DNA of 64,000 bases. Origin: Streptomyces macrolidinus. GTDB taxonomy: Bacteria > Actinomycetota > Actinomycetes > Streptomycetales > Streptomycetaceae. The notes beneath the pieces are model-generated. The model was not told the DNA's origin and searched no databases. It worked only from the letters and a program-made list of their open reading frames with translations. The DNA lies in the NCBI RefSeq assembly GCF_023887685.1, contig NZ_JAMWMR010000009.1, positions 62,001-126,000 of the forward strand. Direction: 5' to 3'. Positions within the stretch are counted from its first letter, which is position 1; each line of letters opens with the position of its first letter. Both the position numbers and the translations under genes were made by a program. Shown here piece after piece: positions 1 through 8,236 of this stretch.

Positions 1-143
1 CCCGTGAGCTGTGGGGTGGTGAACCTGCCGGAGCGCGGACGCACGGCGCGCGCGGCCCGCGCCAGACGCGGTACGACGGCCTGCTCGACGCGTGCGAGAC
101 GCGGCCTCGCGGCCCGCCAGACCCTCCGCTCCACCAAGACCAC
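1..143 (-). CDS. N-terminus of a probable D-alanyl-D-alanine carboxypeptidase (partial)
   Basis: The minus strand is open from a GTG at 143 to the window edge and encodes 47 residues beginning VVLVERRVWRAARPRLAR, rich in Arg and Ala, with no stop. GTG at 134 is an alternative start. No catalytic motif lies inside the window. The call rests on position: in Streptomyces the divergent neighbour of ppa is, from memory, a dacB-type penicillin-binding protein whose N-terminus is a similar basic cytoplasmic stretch before a membrane anchor. The two genes would share the intergenic region 144-222. The product is an inference; the open frame is what is seen. Confidence 0.45.
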   Translation of the reverse strand, partial: MVLVERRVWRAARPRLARVEQAVVPRLARAARAVRPRSGRFTTPQLT

Positions 144-222
144 CAGCCCCTTTCGCAATCACACACCCGCGTGAGGGACACTTAATCACCAGAACTATGT
201 GCTGATCATGGAGGAGCCACCG

Positions 223-714
223 GTGGAATTCGACGTCACGATCGAGATCCCGAAGGGTTCGCGGAACAAGTACGAGGTGGACCACGAGACCGGTCGTATC
301 CGCCTGGACCGTCGACTTTTCACCTCGACCAGCTACCCGGCCGACTACGGCTTCGTGGAGAACACCCTGGGTGAGGACGGCGACCCGCTGGACGCCCTCG
401 TCATCCTGGAGGAGCCGACCTTCCCCGGTTGCCTCATCAAGTGCCGCGCGATCGGCATGTTCCGGATGACGGACGAGGCGGGCGGCGACGACAAGCTGCT
501 GTGCGTGCCGGCGTCGGACCCGCGGGTGGAGCACCTGCGCGACATCCACCACGTGTCCGAGTTCGACCGCCTGGAGATCCAGCACTTCTTCGAGGTCTAC
601 AAGGACCTGGAGCCCGGCAAGTCCGTCGAGGGCGCCGACTGGGTGGGCCGCGCGGACGCGGAGGCCGAGATCGAGCGTTCGTACAAGCGCTTCGAGGAGC
701 ACGGCGGTCACTGA
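223..714 (+). CDS. ppa: Inorganic pyrophosphatase
   Basis: Hydrolyses pyrophosphate to phosphate in the cytoplasm, pulling polymerase and activation reactions forward. The 163-residue product is full length for a family I soluble pyrophosphatase (PF00719). It begins [20 protein letters not shown], and the acidic metal-binding motif [11 protein letters not shown] is seen near residues 47-57. The GTG at 223 was chosen over the ATG-like codon upstream because GGAGGAG at 210-216 lies 6 bases before it. A clear hairpin follows the stop, so the gene is probably monocistronic. A second pyrophosphatase, the membrane proton pump HppA, is encoded at 35877-38282 in this same window, so the cell can either waste or recover the energy of pyrophosphate. 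Confidence 0.97.
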   Translation: MEFDVTIEIPKGSRNKYEVDHETGRIRLDRRLFTSTSYPADYGFVENTLGEDGDPLDALVILEEPTFPGCLIKCRAIGMFRMTDEAGGDDKLLCVPASDPRVEHLRDIHHVSEFDRLEIQHFFEVYKDLEPGKSVEGADWVGRADAEAEIERSYKRFEEHGGH

Positions 715-729
715 CCCGCCCTGACCTGC

Positions 730-767
730 ACGGGCCGCGTCACTCCCACCGGGGTGACGCGGCCCGT
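730..767 (+). terminator. Intrinsic terminator after ppa
   Basis: A perfect 14-bp stem (730-743 with 754-767) and a 10-base loop stand 15 bases after the ppa stop. There is only a weak T-rich tail (TTGTCGT), as is usual in Streptomyces. Confidence 0.8.
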
Positions 768-818
768 TGTCGTACTGGTGCGCATACTGGGGCGTACGGG
801 AGGTAGGTACCGGAGACC

Positions 819-2543
819 ATGCGAAGGAGAAGCGAGGCGGACGTGGTGGCCGAGCCGGAGCCGGAAGACCGCAAGCCGCGGTCGGACGAGGCGCGGAACG
901 CGCCGCCCCAGGGCCGGGGCGAGAGCGAGTCCTCCACGACCTCCGAGTTCGCCCTTCCCGCGGGGCTCGGCGTGGCGCCGCAGGCCGGTACGGAGTCCGA
1001 GACGACGTCGGAGTTCGCCGTCCCGGAGGGGCTGGAGGTGCCGCATCCGTCCGCCGCCGAGTCCGAGGGTTCGGCGTTCAGCGTGCCGAGCACCTACAGC
1101 GCGGGCAGCGCGCCGAGCGCCTTCACGCCGCCGTCCGGGGTCCCCGCCGTCCGGCTCACCAAGGAGGCGCCCTGGCAGGACCGGATGCGCACGATGCTGC
1201 GGATGCCGGTGGCCGAGCGGCCCGCCCTGGAGCCCACGCAGAAGCCCGACGAGACGGGTCCCGCCGTCCCGCGCGTGCTCGACCTGACCCTGCGTATCGG
1301 TGAACTGCTGCTGGCGGGCGGCGAGGGCGCCGAGGACGTGGAGGCCGCGATGTTCGCGGTCTGCCGCTCCTACGGCCTCGACCGGTGCGAGCCGACCGCC
1401 ACCTTCACGCTGCTGTCGATCTCGTACCAGCCGTCGCTGGTCGACGACCCCGTGACGGCCTCGCGGACGGTGCGCCGCCGCGGCACGGACTACACGCGCC
1501 TGTCGGCCGTGTTCCAGCTCGTGGACGACCTGAGCGACCCGACGACCCATGTCTCCCTGGAGGAGGCCTACCGGCGGCTCGCGCTGATCCGCCGCAACCG
1601 CCACCCCTACCCCGGCTGGGTCCTGACCGCGGCGAGCGGGCTGCTCGCCGGAGCGGCCTCCGTGCTCGTCGGCGGTGACGTCATCGTCTTCTTCGCCGCC
1701 GCGCTCGGCGCGATGCTCGGCGACCGGCTGGCATGGCTGTGCGCCGGGCGCGGACTGCCGGAGTTCTACCAGTTCCTGGTGGCCGCGATGCCCCCGGCCG
1801 CGATCGGCGTCGCGCTCACGGTCGCCCATGTGGACGTACGCGCGTCCGCGGTGATCACCGGTGGGCTCTTCGCGCTGCTGCCCGGACGGGCCCTGGTGGC
1901 GGGTGTGCAGGACGGCCTGACCGGCTTCTACATCACCGCGGCGGCGCGCCTGCTGGAGGTCATGTACTTCTTCGTCGGCATCGTCATCGGCGTCCTGGTG
2001 GTCCTGTACTTCGGTGTGAAGCTCGGCGCCGAGCTGAATCCCGACACGGCGCTGAACCCGACCCAGCGGCCTCTCATCCAGATCGCCGCGTCGATGCTGC
2101 TGTCGCTGACCTTCGCGATCCTGCTCCAGCAGGAGCGGTCCACCGTGCTGTGGGTGACCCTCAACGGGGGCGTCGCGTGGAGTGTGTTCGGGGCGATGCA
2201 CTACCCGGGCGATATCTCGCCGGTCGCCTCCACGGCGGTCGCGGCGGGCCTGGTGGGCCTGTTCGGGCAGTTGCTGTCGCGCTACCGCTTCGCGTCCGCG
2301 CTGCCGTACACGACGGCCGCGATCGGGCCTCTGCTGCCCGGTTCGGCGACGTACTTCGGGCTGTTGTCGATCGCGCAGGACAACATCGACAAGGGCCTGG
2401 TGTCCCTGGCCAGGGCCGCCTCGCTGGCGATGGCCATCGCGATCGGGGTGAACCTCGGTTCGGAGATCTCGCGGCTGTTCCTGCGGGTGCCGGGCGGCCC
2501 CGCCGAGGGACGGCGGGCCGCCAAACGCACCCGAGGGTTCTGA
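819..2543 (+). CDS. Threonine/serine exporter family (ThrE) membrane protein
   Basis: Predicted amino-acid exporter of the ThrE/YjjP-YjjB type, in which both halves are fused in one chain. The 574-residue protein starts with about 135 residues rich in Glu, Pro, Ser and Thr that look disordered. It then has the soluble ThrE domain (PF06738, roughly residues 140-300, beginning VLDLTLRIGELLLAGGEGAE). About ten hydrophobic segments follow in two blocks (roughly 265-390 and 400-560), the second being the ThrE_2-like half. The start ATG 819 has only GGAGA 2-4 bases upstream; GTG 843 is a possible alternative and would only shorten the disordered tail. It converges with the DedA gene, four bases away. 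Substrate is inferred from the family only. Confidence 0.85.
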   Translation: MRRRSEADVVAEPEPEDRKPRSDEARNAPPQGRGESESSTTSEFALPAGLGVAPQAGTESETTSEFAVPEGLEVPHPSAAESEGSAFSVPSTYSAGSAPSAFTPPSGVPAVRLTKEAPWQDRMRTMLRMPVAERPALEPTQKPDETGPAVPRVLDLTLRIGELLLAGGEGAEDVEAAMFAVCRSYGLDRCEPTATFTLLSISYQPSLVDDPVTASRTVRRRGTDYTRLSAVFQLVDDLSDPTTHVSLEEAYRRLALIRRNRHPYPGWVLTAASGLLAGAASVLVGGDVIVFFAAALGAMLGDRLAWLCAGRGLPEFYQFLVAAMPPAAIGVALTVAHVDVRASAVITGGLFALLPGRALVAGVQDGLTGFYITAAARLLEVMYFFVGIVIGVLVVLYFGVKLGAELNPDTALNPTQRPLIQIAASMLLSLTFAILLQQERSTVLWVTLNGGVAWSVFGAMHYPGDISPVASTAVAAGLVGLFGQLLSRYRFASALPYTTAAIGPLLPGSATYFGLLSIAQDNIDKGLVSLARAASLAMAIAIGVNLGSEISRLFLRVPGGPAEGRRAAKRTRGF

Positions 2544-2571
2544 GCTTCTACGGGGCGCGGTAGCCCTCGGG
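2530..2571. terminator. Possible shared bidirectional terminator
   Basis: An 8-bp inverted repeat CCCGAGGG / CCCTCGGG spans the two converging stops (2541-2543 and 2548). The loop is long (26 bases), so this is only a candidate. Confidence 0.35.
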
Positions 2572-3633
2572 GTCCTGGTCGTAGCCGGCCGGATATTGCT
2601 GGGGCTGGCCGTAGCCCTGCCGGCCCTGGTTCGAGCCGTACGGCTGCTGGGGCTGCTGGTGGCCCTGGGGGTACTGCTGCGGGTAGCCGTAGGGCTGCTG
2701 GTTCTGGCCGTACGCCTGCTGCTGGTCGTAGCCCTGCTGCTCGCCGTACGGCTGCTGCTGGCCGTACGGCTGCTGCTGGCCGTACGGCTGCTGCTGGCCG
2801 TACGGCTGCTGCCCCTGCGCGGGGTGGGCTCCCTGGCCCTGATCGCCGTAGGCCTGGCCCTGGTCGCCGTAGGCCTGGTCCTGCTGCACCGGCCGGAGCT
2901 GGGTCGTCGCGTCGTCCATGACCTGCGGCTGCTGCCACGGGGACGGCTGCGGCCAGGCCTCGGGGGTCTGCGCGGCCTCCGGCTGCTCCGTGGCCTGAGC
3001 GGCGGCGTTCTTCTTGGCCTTCGAGCGCGCCAGCAGGAACTCGATGGCGATCGGGATCACCGAGATGAGGACGATCAGGATGAGGATCGCCTCGATGTTG
3101 GTCTTGACGAAGTCGATGTTGCCGAGCCAGGAGCCGAGCAGGGTCACGCCCGCGCCCCACAGGACGCCGCCGATGACGTTGAAGACCAGGAACGAGCGGT
3201 ACCGCATGCCGCTGACGCCCGCGATGATCGGCGTGAACGTCCGCACGATGGGCACGAAGCGGGCCAGGATCAGGGACTTGGGGCCGTACTTCTCGAAGAA
3301 CTCGTGCGCCTTGGTGACGTTCTCCTGCTTGAACAGGCGGGAGTCCGGGCGGTTGAAGAGCGAGGGGCCGACCTTCTTGCCGAACATGTAGCCGGCCTGG
3401 TCGCCGAGGATCGCGGCGAGGCAGATCAACGCGATGGCCCCCCACAGCGGGAAGTCCAACTGGTCGGACGTGATCAGCAGGCCACAGGTGAACAGCAGGG
3501 AGTCGCCCGGCAGGAAGAAGCCGATGAGCAGGCCGGACTCGGCGAAGATGATGAGGAGCAGGCCCCAGATGCCGAAGTTGTCGAGCAGAAAGTTCGGATC
3601 CAGCCAGCTCGGGCCGAGGGCAAGCGTCGTCAC
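2548..3633 (-). CDS. DedA family membrane protein with a QQPYG-repeat tail
   Basis: Member of the DedA/VTT (SNARE-associated, PF09335) family, integral membrane proteins linked to lipid flipping and membrane homeostasis. The start is GTG 3633 (VTTLALGPSWLDPNFLLDNFG), preceded by AGGAG 9 bases upstream; the open frame extends further but lacks coding character. Residues 1-220 hold the conserved region, including FLPGDSLLF, GDQAGYMFGK and the re-entrant motif FVPIVRTFTPIIAG. Residues about 225-361 form a low-complexity hydrophilic tail of Gln, Pro, Tyr and Gly, built from tandem QQQPYG and DQGQAYG units. The tail is probably a disordered cytosolic region; its role is unknown. Transcribed divergently from the YbjQ gene. 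Confidence 0.88.
   Translation of the reverse strand: MTTLALGPSWLDPNFLLDNFGIWGLLLIIFAESGLLIGFFLPGDSLLFTCGLLITSDQLDFPLWGAIALICLAAILGDQAGYMFGKKVGPSLFNRPDSRLFKQENVTKAHEFFEKYGPKSLILARFVPIVRTFTPIIAGVSGMRYRSFLVFNVIGGVLWGAGVTLLGSWLGNIDFVKTNIEAILILIVLISVIPIAIEFLLARSKAKKNAAAQATEQPEAAQTPEAWPQPSPWQQPQVMDDATTQLRPVQQDQAYGDQGQAYGDQGQGAHPAQGQQPYGQQQPYGQQQPYGQQQPYGEQQGYDQQQAYGQNQQPYGYPQQYPQGHQQPQQPYGSNQGRQGYGQPQQYPAGYDQDPEGYRAP
2743..2876. repeat. Coding tandem repeats in the DedA tail
   Basis: Four 18-bp units (2743-2814, three identical, the fourth 16/18) encode QQQPYG-type hexapeptides. Two 21-bp units (2835-2876) encode QAYGDQG-type heptapeptides. Unit lengths are multiples of three, so copy number could vary without breaking the frame. 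Confidence 0.9.
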
Positions 3634-3782
3634 GGTTCCGGGCTCCTGAGGGGTATGGACGGACGGCGGCGGTTCGCCCTCCGTGGTGCTGCCGCACAAA
3701 GCTATCAACGGATGGTGTACACCCCTCGGTTCCACGGACGCCCGGCAGGGCCTCCCGGTGGGACTGTGTCAGGCTGGGCGGC

Positions 3783-4148
3783 ATGAGTATCGAGGAATTC
3801 GGTGGCGGGCAGGGTCCTCAGTCGGACGTGCTGGTCGTGACGACGAACGACATACCGGGCTACCGCGTGGAACGGGTCATCGGCGAGGTCTTCGGCCTGA
3901 CGGTGCGCTCGCGGCACCTGGGCAGCCAGATCGGCGCGGGCCTGAAGTCGATGATCGGCGGCGAGCTCAAGGGGCTCACCAAGACGTTGGTACAGACCCG
4001 CAACCAGGCCATGGAGCGGCTGATCGAGCAGGCACGCGCGCGTGGCGCCAACGCGGTCCTGGCGTTCCGCTTCGACGTGACCGAGGCGGCCGACGTCGGC
4101 ACGGAGGTGTGCGCGTACGGGACGGCCGTGGTCGTCGTCCAGGAGTAG
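3783..4148 (+). CDS. YbjQ family protein (DUF74)
   Basis: A 121-residue cytoplasmic protein of the YbjQ/UPF0145 family (PF01906), small pentamer-forming proteins with a proposed heavy-metal-binding role that is not well established. The family core is clear: VVTTNDIPGYRVERVIGEVFG near residue 18, a central Ser-Arg-His region, then the helix RNQAMERLIEQARARGANAV and the strand motif LAFRFD. Start ATG 3783 follows GGGCGG. Divergent from the DedA gene (150-base gap) and convergent with tipA through a strong shared hairpin. Confidence 0.88.
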   Translation: MSIEEFGGGQGPQSDVLVVTTNDIPGYRVERVIGEVFGLTVRSRHLGSQIGAGLKSMIGGELKGLTKTLVQTRNQAMERLIEQARARGANAVLAFRFDVTEAADVGTEVCAYGTAVVVVQE

Positions 4149-4156
4149 GCCACAGC

Positions 4157-4200
4157 GACGAGGAGGGGGCGCCGACCAGGATCGGCACCCCCTCTTCGTC
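4157..4200. terminator. Bidirectional terminator between ybjQ-like gene and tipA
   Basis: A 19-bp stem with two mismatches (GACGAGGAGGGGGCGCCGA at 4157-4175 with 4182-4200) and a 6-base loop. It separates two converging genes and overlaps the tipA stop codon. Confidence 0.8.
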
Positions 4201-4960
4201 ATCCCTCGTGGCGGGCGGCGTTGGCGAGCATCGCGTCGTGCAGATGCTCGGCGAGTCCGGGGCACTTCGCGTCGTAGTACGCCTTGAAGCGCTCGTCGGA
4301 GACGTACATCTCCGCGAAGCACCGGTGCATCTCGTACGGGACCTCGAAGAACCAGCGGCTGACGTGCTGCCGGTGTTCCTCGGCCATGTCCATGGCGGCC
4401 TGGCCGGTCGCGGGCTCACGGGCGGCCACCAGTGCGGTGTAGCGCTCACTCCAGTCGTCGGCCTCGGCCTGTAGCCGCTTCCAGTCCTCCTTGGTGTAGC
4501 GGGCGGCGCGGCGCTGCGACTCGGCGTAGGCCTCCGTGCCGCCCCAGCGCTGCTCGGCCTCCTCGGCGTACTGCTCGGGGTCCTTGTCCCCGAACACCTC
4601 GAACCGTTCCTCGGGCGTGAGGTTGATGCCCATCCTGCGTGCCTCCATGGCCTGCTCCACGGCCGCGGCCATCTTCCGCAGCTTCTCGATCCGGGCGGTC
4701 AGCAGTTCGTGCTGGCGGCGCAGGTGTGCGCGCTGGTCCGCGTCCGGGTCGTCGAGCAGCGCCGCGACCTCGTCGAGCGGGAAGCCGAGCTCCCGGTAGA
4801 ACAGGATGCGCTGCAACCGGTCGAGGTCCTCGTCGCTGTAGCGCCGGTGACCCGCGTGGCTGCGCCCGCCCGGGACGAGCAGGCCGATGTCGTCGTAGTG
4901 GTGCAGGGTGCGCACCGTCACACCCGCGAAATCGGCGACCTGGCCGACCGAGTAGCTCAC
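4199..4960 (-). CDS. tipA: Thiostrepton-inducible MerR-family regulator TipAL
   Basis: Transcription activator that binds thiopeptide antibiotics such as thiostrepton covalently and turns on its own promoter. With GTG 4960 as start (GGGAG 5 bases upstream) it is 253 residues, the length I recall for S. lividans TipAL. Residues 1-70 are the MerR winged helix-turn-helix (SYSVGQVADFAGVTVRTLHH). A coiled-coil linker follows to about residue 109, then the TipAS ligand-binding domain (110-253). That domain ends CFAEMYVSDERF.KAYYDAKCPGLAEHL; the Cys in AKCPGLAEH differs from the S. lividans sequence as I remember it, so the drug-reactive Cys should be checked. An internal start allows separate production of TipAS. 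No thiopeptide biosynthesis genes are nearby. Confidence 0.95.
   Translation of the reverse strand: MSYSVGQVADFAGVTVRTLHHYDDIGLLVPGGRSHAGHRRYSDEDLDRLQRILFYRELGFPLDEVAALLDDPDADQRAHLRRQHELLTARIEKLRKMAAAVEQAMEARRMGINLTPEERFEVFGDKDPEQYAEEAEQRWGGTEAYAESQRRAARYTKEDWKRLQAEADDWSERYTALVAAREPATGQAAMDMAEEHRQHVSRWFFEVPYEMHRCFAEMYVSDERFKAYYDAKCPGLAEHLHDAMLANAARHEG
4642..4646 (-). promoter_or_regulatory. tipA: Internal ribosome binding site for TipAS
   Basis: GGAGG on the minus strand lies 8 bases before an in-frame ATG (4631-4633, MGINLTPEERF). Translation from there gives 144 residues (4199-4633), the size known for TipAS, the antibiotic-binding form without the DNA-binding domain. Confidence 0.8.
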
Positions 4961-4987
4961 TTCCGCTCCCTTCTGGGTACGCGCCCC

Positions 4988-5018
4988 AGACTGGGACATC
5001 ACGTCACGTGAGGTGCAA
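4988..5018 (-). promoter_or_regulatory. tipA promoter with 19-bp MerR-type spacer
   Basis: Reading the minus strand, -35 TTGCAC (5018-5013) and -10 CAGTCT (4993-4988) are separated by CTCACGTGACGTGATGTCC, 19 bases. MerR regulators act on promoters with this long spacer, and the spacer holds an imperfect palindrome around CACGTGACGTG. It is close to the ptipA sequence used in expression vectors, as I recall it. TipAL presumably binds here and activates itself when a thiopeptide is bound. Confidence 0.8.
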
Positions 5019-5125
5019 GCCGAGATGCCGGGAAACGCGGGGATGAACCGATGAACCGAAAGAGCCCGCCGATCCGATGAGACGGTAGCCGCACGCACCG
5101 CCGACGCGATGGGAGACGAGACACC

Positions 5126-6538
5126 ATGCCGCTCCACTCAGGCCCGAGGAAGCGCGACGCGCACTCCACACCGCTCAACCCCTTCTTCGGAGAGGCGAAC
5201 CCGGTCGTCGAGATGACCGAGGCACCGCCGAAGAACCGGCTGCCCTCGGGGCCGATGCTGCCCTCGACCGCGTACCAACTGGTCCACGACGAACTGATGC
5301 TGGACGGCAACTCGCGGCTGAACCTCGCCACCTTCGTCACCACGTGGATGGAGGACCAGGCGACGGTGCTGATGAACGAGTGCCGCGACAAGAACATGAT
5401 CGACAAGGACGAGTACCCGCGCACCGCCGAACTGGAGCGCCGTTGCGTGGCGATGCTCGCCAGCCTGTGGAACGCCCCGGACCCGGAGGCGGTCGTAGGC
5501 TGTTCGACGACCGGTTCGAGCGAGGCGTGCATGCTCGCCGGGATGGCGCTGAAGCGGCGCTGGGCCCGGCGCAACGCGGACCGCTACCCCTCGCGGGACG
5601 CCCGCCCGAACCTCGTCATGGGGGTGAACGTGCAGGTCTGCTGGGAGAAGTTCTGCGCGTTCTGGGAGGTGGAGGCGCGTCAGGTGCCCATGGAGGGTGA
5701 CCGGTTCCATCTGGACCCGCAGGCCGCCGCCGAGCTGTGCGACGAGAACACCATCGGGGTCGTCGGCATCCTCGGCTCCACGTTCGACGGGTCCTACGAG
5801 CCGATCGCCGAGCTGTGCGCGGCCCTGGACGCCCTCCAGGAGCGCACGGGCCTCGACATCCCCGTGCATGTGGACGGCGCGTCGGGGGCGATGATCGCGC
5901 CGTTCCTCGACGAGGACCTGGTGTGGGACTTCCGGCTGCCGCGGGTCGCGTCGATCAACACCTCGGGCCACAAGTACGGGCTGGTCTACCCGGGTGTGGG
6001 CTGGGTGCTGTGGCGTGACCAGGAGGCGCTGCCCGAGGAACTCGTGTTCCGGGTCAACTACCTGGGCGGCGACATGCCGACCTTCGCGCTGAACTTCTCC
6101 CGGCCCGGGGCCCAGGTCGTGGCGCAGTACTACACGTTCCTGCGGCTGGGCCACGACGGCTACCGGGCGGTCCAGCAGACGACCCGGGACGTCGCGCGGT
6201 CGCTCGCCGCGCGGGTGGAGGCGCTCGGCGACTTCCGCCTTCTCACCCGCGGCGACGAACTACCGGTCTTCGCCTTCACGACCGCACCGGAGGTGACGGC
6301 CTATGACGTCTTCGATGTCTCCCGGCGCCTGCGCGAGTGCGGCTGGCTCGTGCCCGCGTACACCTTCCCGGCCAACCGCCAGGATCTGTCCGTGCTGCGG
6401 ATCGTGTGCCGCAACGGCTTCTCGTCGGACCTCGCCGCGCTGCTGATCGAGGACCTGACCCGCCTGCTGCCCGACCTGCGCCGGCAGCCGTGTCCGCTGA
6501 CGCGGGACCGGGAGGCGGCCACGAGCTTCCATCACTGA
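5126..6538 (+). CDS. gad: Glutamate decarboxylase
   Basis: PLP enzyme converting glutamate to 4-aminobutyrate and CO2, consuming a proton; the usual role is acid resistance or GABA supply. The 470-residue length is typical of GadA/GadB. Visible family features are NLATFVTTWM near residue 67, the substrate/PLP segment CSTTGSSEACMLAGMALKRRW, HVDGASG near 250, and the Schiff-base Lys in TSGHKYGLVYPG at about residue 282. Start ATG 5126 has GGGAGA about 9 bases upstream. No dedicated glutamate/GABA antiporter is adjacent. It is divergent from tipA, and the following gene converges with it after 40 bases. Confidence 0.95.
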   Translation: MPLHSGPRKRDAHSTPLNPFFGEANPVVEMTEAPPKNRLPSGPMLPSTAYQLVHDELMLDGNSRLNLATFVTTWMEDQATVLMNECRDKNMIDKDEYPRTAELERRCVAMLASLWNAPDPEAVVGCSTTGSSEACMLAGMALKRRWARRNADRYPSRDARPNLVMGVNVQVCWEKFCAFWEVEARQVPMEGDRFHLDPQAAAELCDENTIGVVGILGSTFDGSYEPIAELCAALDALQERTGLDIPVHVDGASGAMIAPFLDEDLVWDFRLPRVASINTSGHKYGLVYPGVGWVLWRDQEALPEELVFRVNYLGGDMPTFALNFSRPGAQVVAQYYTFLRLGHDGYRAVQQTTRDVARSLAARVEALGDFRLLTRGDELPVFAFTTAPEVTAYDVFDVSRRLRECGWLVPAYTFPANRQDLSVLRIVCRNGFSSDLAALLIEDLTRLLPDLRRQPCPLTRDREAATSFHH

Positions 6539-6578
6539 CGCCCTGAAGCCCGTGCCCGCGCGGTCCCGGCGCGCCGCC

Positions 6579-8039
6579 TCAGAACGGGAAGCTGCTGCGC
6601 CCGTGCTGCACCGAGATCCACTTCTGGGTGGTGAAGGCCTCGATCGTCATCTCGCCGTTCAGCCGGCCGATGCCCGAGTGCTTCTCACCACCGAAGGGGA
6701 TCAGCGGCTCGTCATGGACCGTTCCGTCGTTCACATGGAACATGCCCGTGTCGATCTGCCGGGCGAAGGCCACGCCGCGCTCGATGTCTCCGGTGTGCAC
6801 GGCGCCGCTGAGGCCGTACGGGGTGTCGTTGACGATCCGGACGGCGTCCTCCTCACCGTCGAACGGGATGAGGAAGGCGACCGGGCCGAAGACCTCCTGC
6901 CGGAGCAGCGCGGAGTCGGCGGGCACGTCCGTCAGGACGGACGGGGCGACCAGGTTGTCGGTGGTGACGCCGTGCACCAGCGCCGTCGCGCCCTCGGCGA
7001 TCGCCTGGTCGACCACCCCCGACACCGCCTTCGCCTGGGCGGAGTTGATCACCGGGCCGATGATCGTCTGCGGGTCGCGCGGGTCCCCGACCTTCAGCGA
7101 CTTCACCTTGGCGACGAACTTCCCGGTGAACTCCTCGGCGATCGAACGGTCCACCAGGACACGGTTCGCGGCCATGCAGACCTGGCCCTGGTGCACGTAC
7201 CGGCTGAAGACGGCGGCGTCGACCGCGTAGTCGATGTCCGCGTCGTCCAGCACCACCAGCGCGCTGTTGCCGCCGAGTTCGAGGACCGAACGCTTGAAGA
7301 ACGAGGCGCAGACGGTCGCGACATGGCGGCCGACCGCGTCGGAGCCGGTGAAGGAGATGACCTTCGGGACCGGGTGCTCCAGGAACGCGTCGCCGATCTC
7401 CGCTATGTCCGTGATCAGGACGTTCAGCAGGCCGCCCGGCAGCCCCGCGTCCTCGAAGATCTTCGCGATCAGGGAGCCGCCGATGATCGGCGTGTTCTGG
7501 TGCGGCTTGAGGACCACCGCGTTGCCGAGCGCCAGCGCCGGGGCGACGGACTTGATCGACAGGAAGAGGGGGAAGTTGAACGGGCTGATCACGCCGACGA
7601 CGCCGACGGGCTCGCGGTAGAGCCGGTTCTCCTTGCCGTCGACCGGCGAGGGAAGGATCTTGCCCTCGGGGCGCAACGCCAACTGCATCGACTCGCGCAG
7701 GAGTTCCTTGGTGAGGTGCAACTCGAAGGCGGCCTTCAGACGTGTGCCGCCCAGCTCGGCGATGATCACCTCGGTGATCTCGTCCTCGCGGTCCTCGATG
7801 ACCCGGATCGCCTTCTCGAACACGGCCCGACGGGCGTACGGGTTGGTGGCGGCCCACTTCTTCTGGGCGGCCTCGGCGGCCCGGTAGGCCTCGTCGACCT
7901 CGTCGACCGTGGCCGTCGTGATCGATGCCAGCTTCTCGCCGTCGTACGGGTTGAAGTCGATGATGTCCCAGGAGCCCCTGCCGGGGCGCCACTGGCCGCC
8001 GATGTACTGCTGAGCGAGATCGGTGAAGCAGGACGACAT
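6579..8039 (-). CDS. Aldehyde dehydrogenase (benzaldehyde/vanillin dehydrogenase-like)
   Basis: NAD(P)-dependent oxidation of an aldehyde to the acid. The 486-residue protein is full length for the family. Seen are the cofactor region ISPFNFPLFLS with KPHQNTP, the catalytic Glu in LELGGNSALVVLDDAD, the catalytic Cys in HQGQVCMAANR, and the C-terminal EVFGPVAFLIPF. The C-terminal HVNDGTVHDEPLIPFGG string is typical of benzaldehyde, salicylaldehyde and vanillin dehydrogenases, so an aromatic aldehyde is the likeliest substrate (inference). The ATG 8039 (MSSCFTDLAQQYIGG) was chosen over an upstream in-frame Met because GAGGGG lies 4 bases upstream and the conserved sequence begins there. Confidence 0.93.
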   Translation of the reverse strand: MSSCFTDLAQQYIGGQWRPGRGSWDIIDFNPYDGEKLASITTATVDEVDEAYRAAEAAQKKWAATNPYARRAVFEKAIRVIEDREDEITEVIIAELGGTRLKAAFELHLTKELLRESMQLALRPEGKILPSPVDGKENRLYREPVGVVGVISPFNFPLFLSIKSVAPALALGNAVVLKPHQNTPIIGGSLIAKIFEDAGLPGGLLNVLITDIAEIGDAFLEHPVPKVISFTGSDAVGRHVATVCASFFKRSVLELGGNSALVVLDDADIDYAVDAAVFSRYVHQGQVCMAANRVLVDRSIAEEFTGKFVAKVKSLKVGDPRDPQTIIGPVINSAQAKAVSGVVDQAIAEGATALVHGVTTDNLVAPSVLTDVPADSALLRQEVFGPVAFLIPFDGEEDAVRIVNDTPYGLSGAVHTGDIERGVAFARQIDTGMFHVNDGTVHDEPLIPFGGEKHSGIGRLNGEMTIEAFTTQKWISVQHGRSSFPF

Positions 8040-8164
8040 GTGACCCCTCAATCCCTTGCAGCCGAAGCAGACACCCGTGTCACCCGTGCACCCGCACGCG
8101 ATCACACCATGCGCTGATTGGACGTCATCGTACTTGCGTACAAAGGGAGTTGGGCGTCCGCTCC

Positions 8165-8231
8165 GAATACCGGCTCCGTCACGGATACCGGCTCCGCCGC
8201 GGACAACGGCTCCGCCGCGGATACCGGCAAG
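8165..8231. repeat. 18-bp intergenic tandem repeat
   Basis: Three full 18-bp units starting at 8165, 8183 and 8201 plus a partial fourth from 8219, consensus GGATACCGGCTCCGCCGC. The array sits between the aldehyde dehydrogenase promoter and the end of the XRE gene and is not part of a gene that I can support. Confidence 0.85.
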
Positions 8232-8236
8232 GGGCC

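Noticed and set aside
708..2201. Long minus-strand frame antisense to the ThrE gene
   Set aside because: Its composition (Arg, Gly, Gln, His) is typical of the mirror frame of a GC-rich gene; plus-strand coding and membrane helices are clear.
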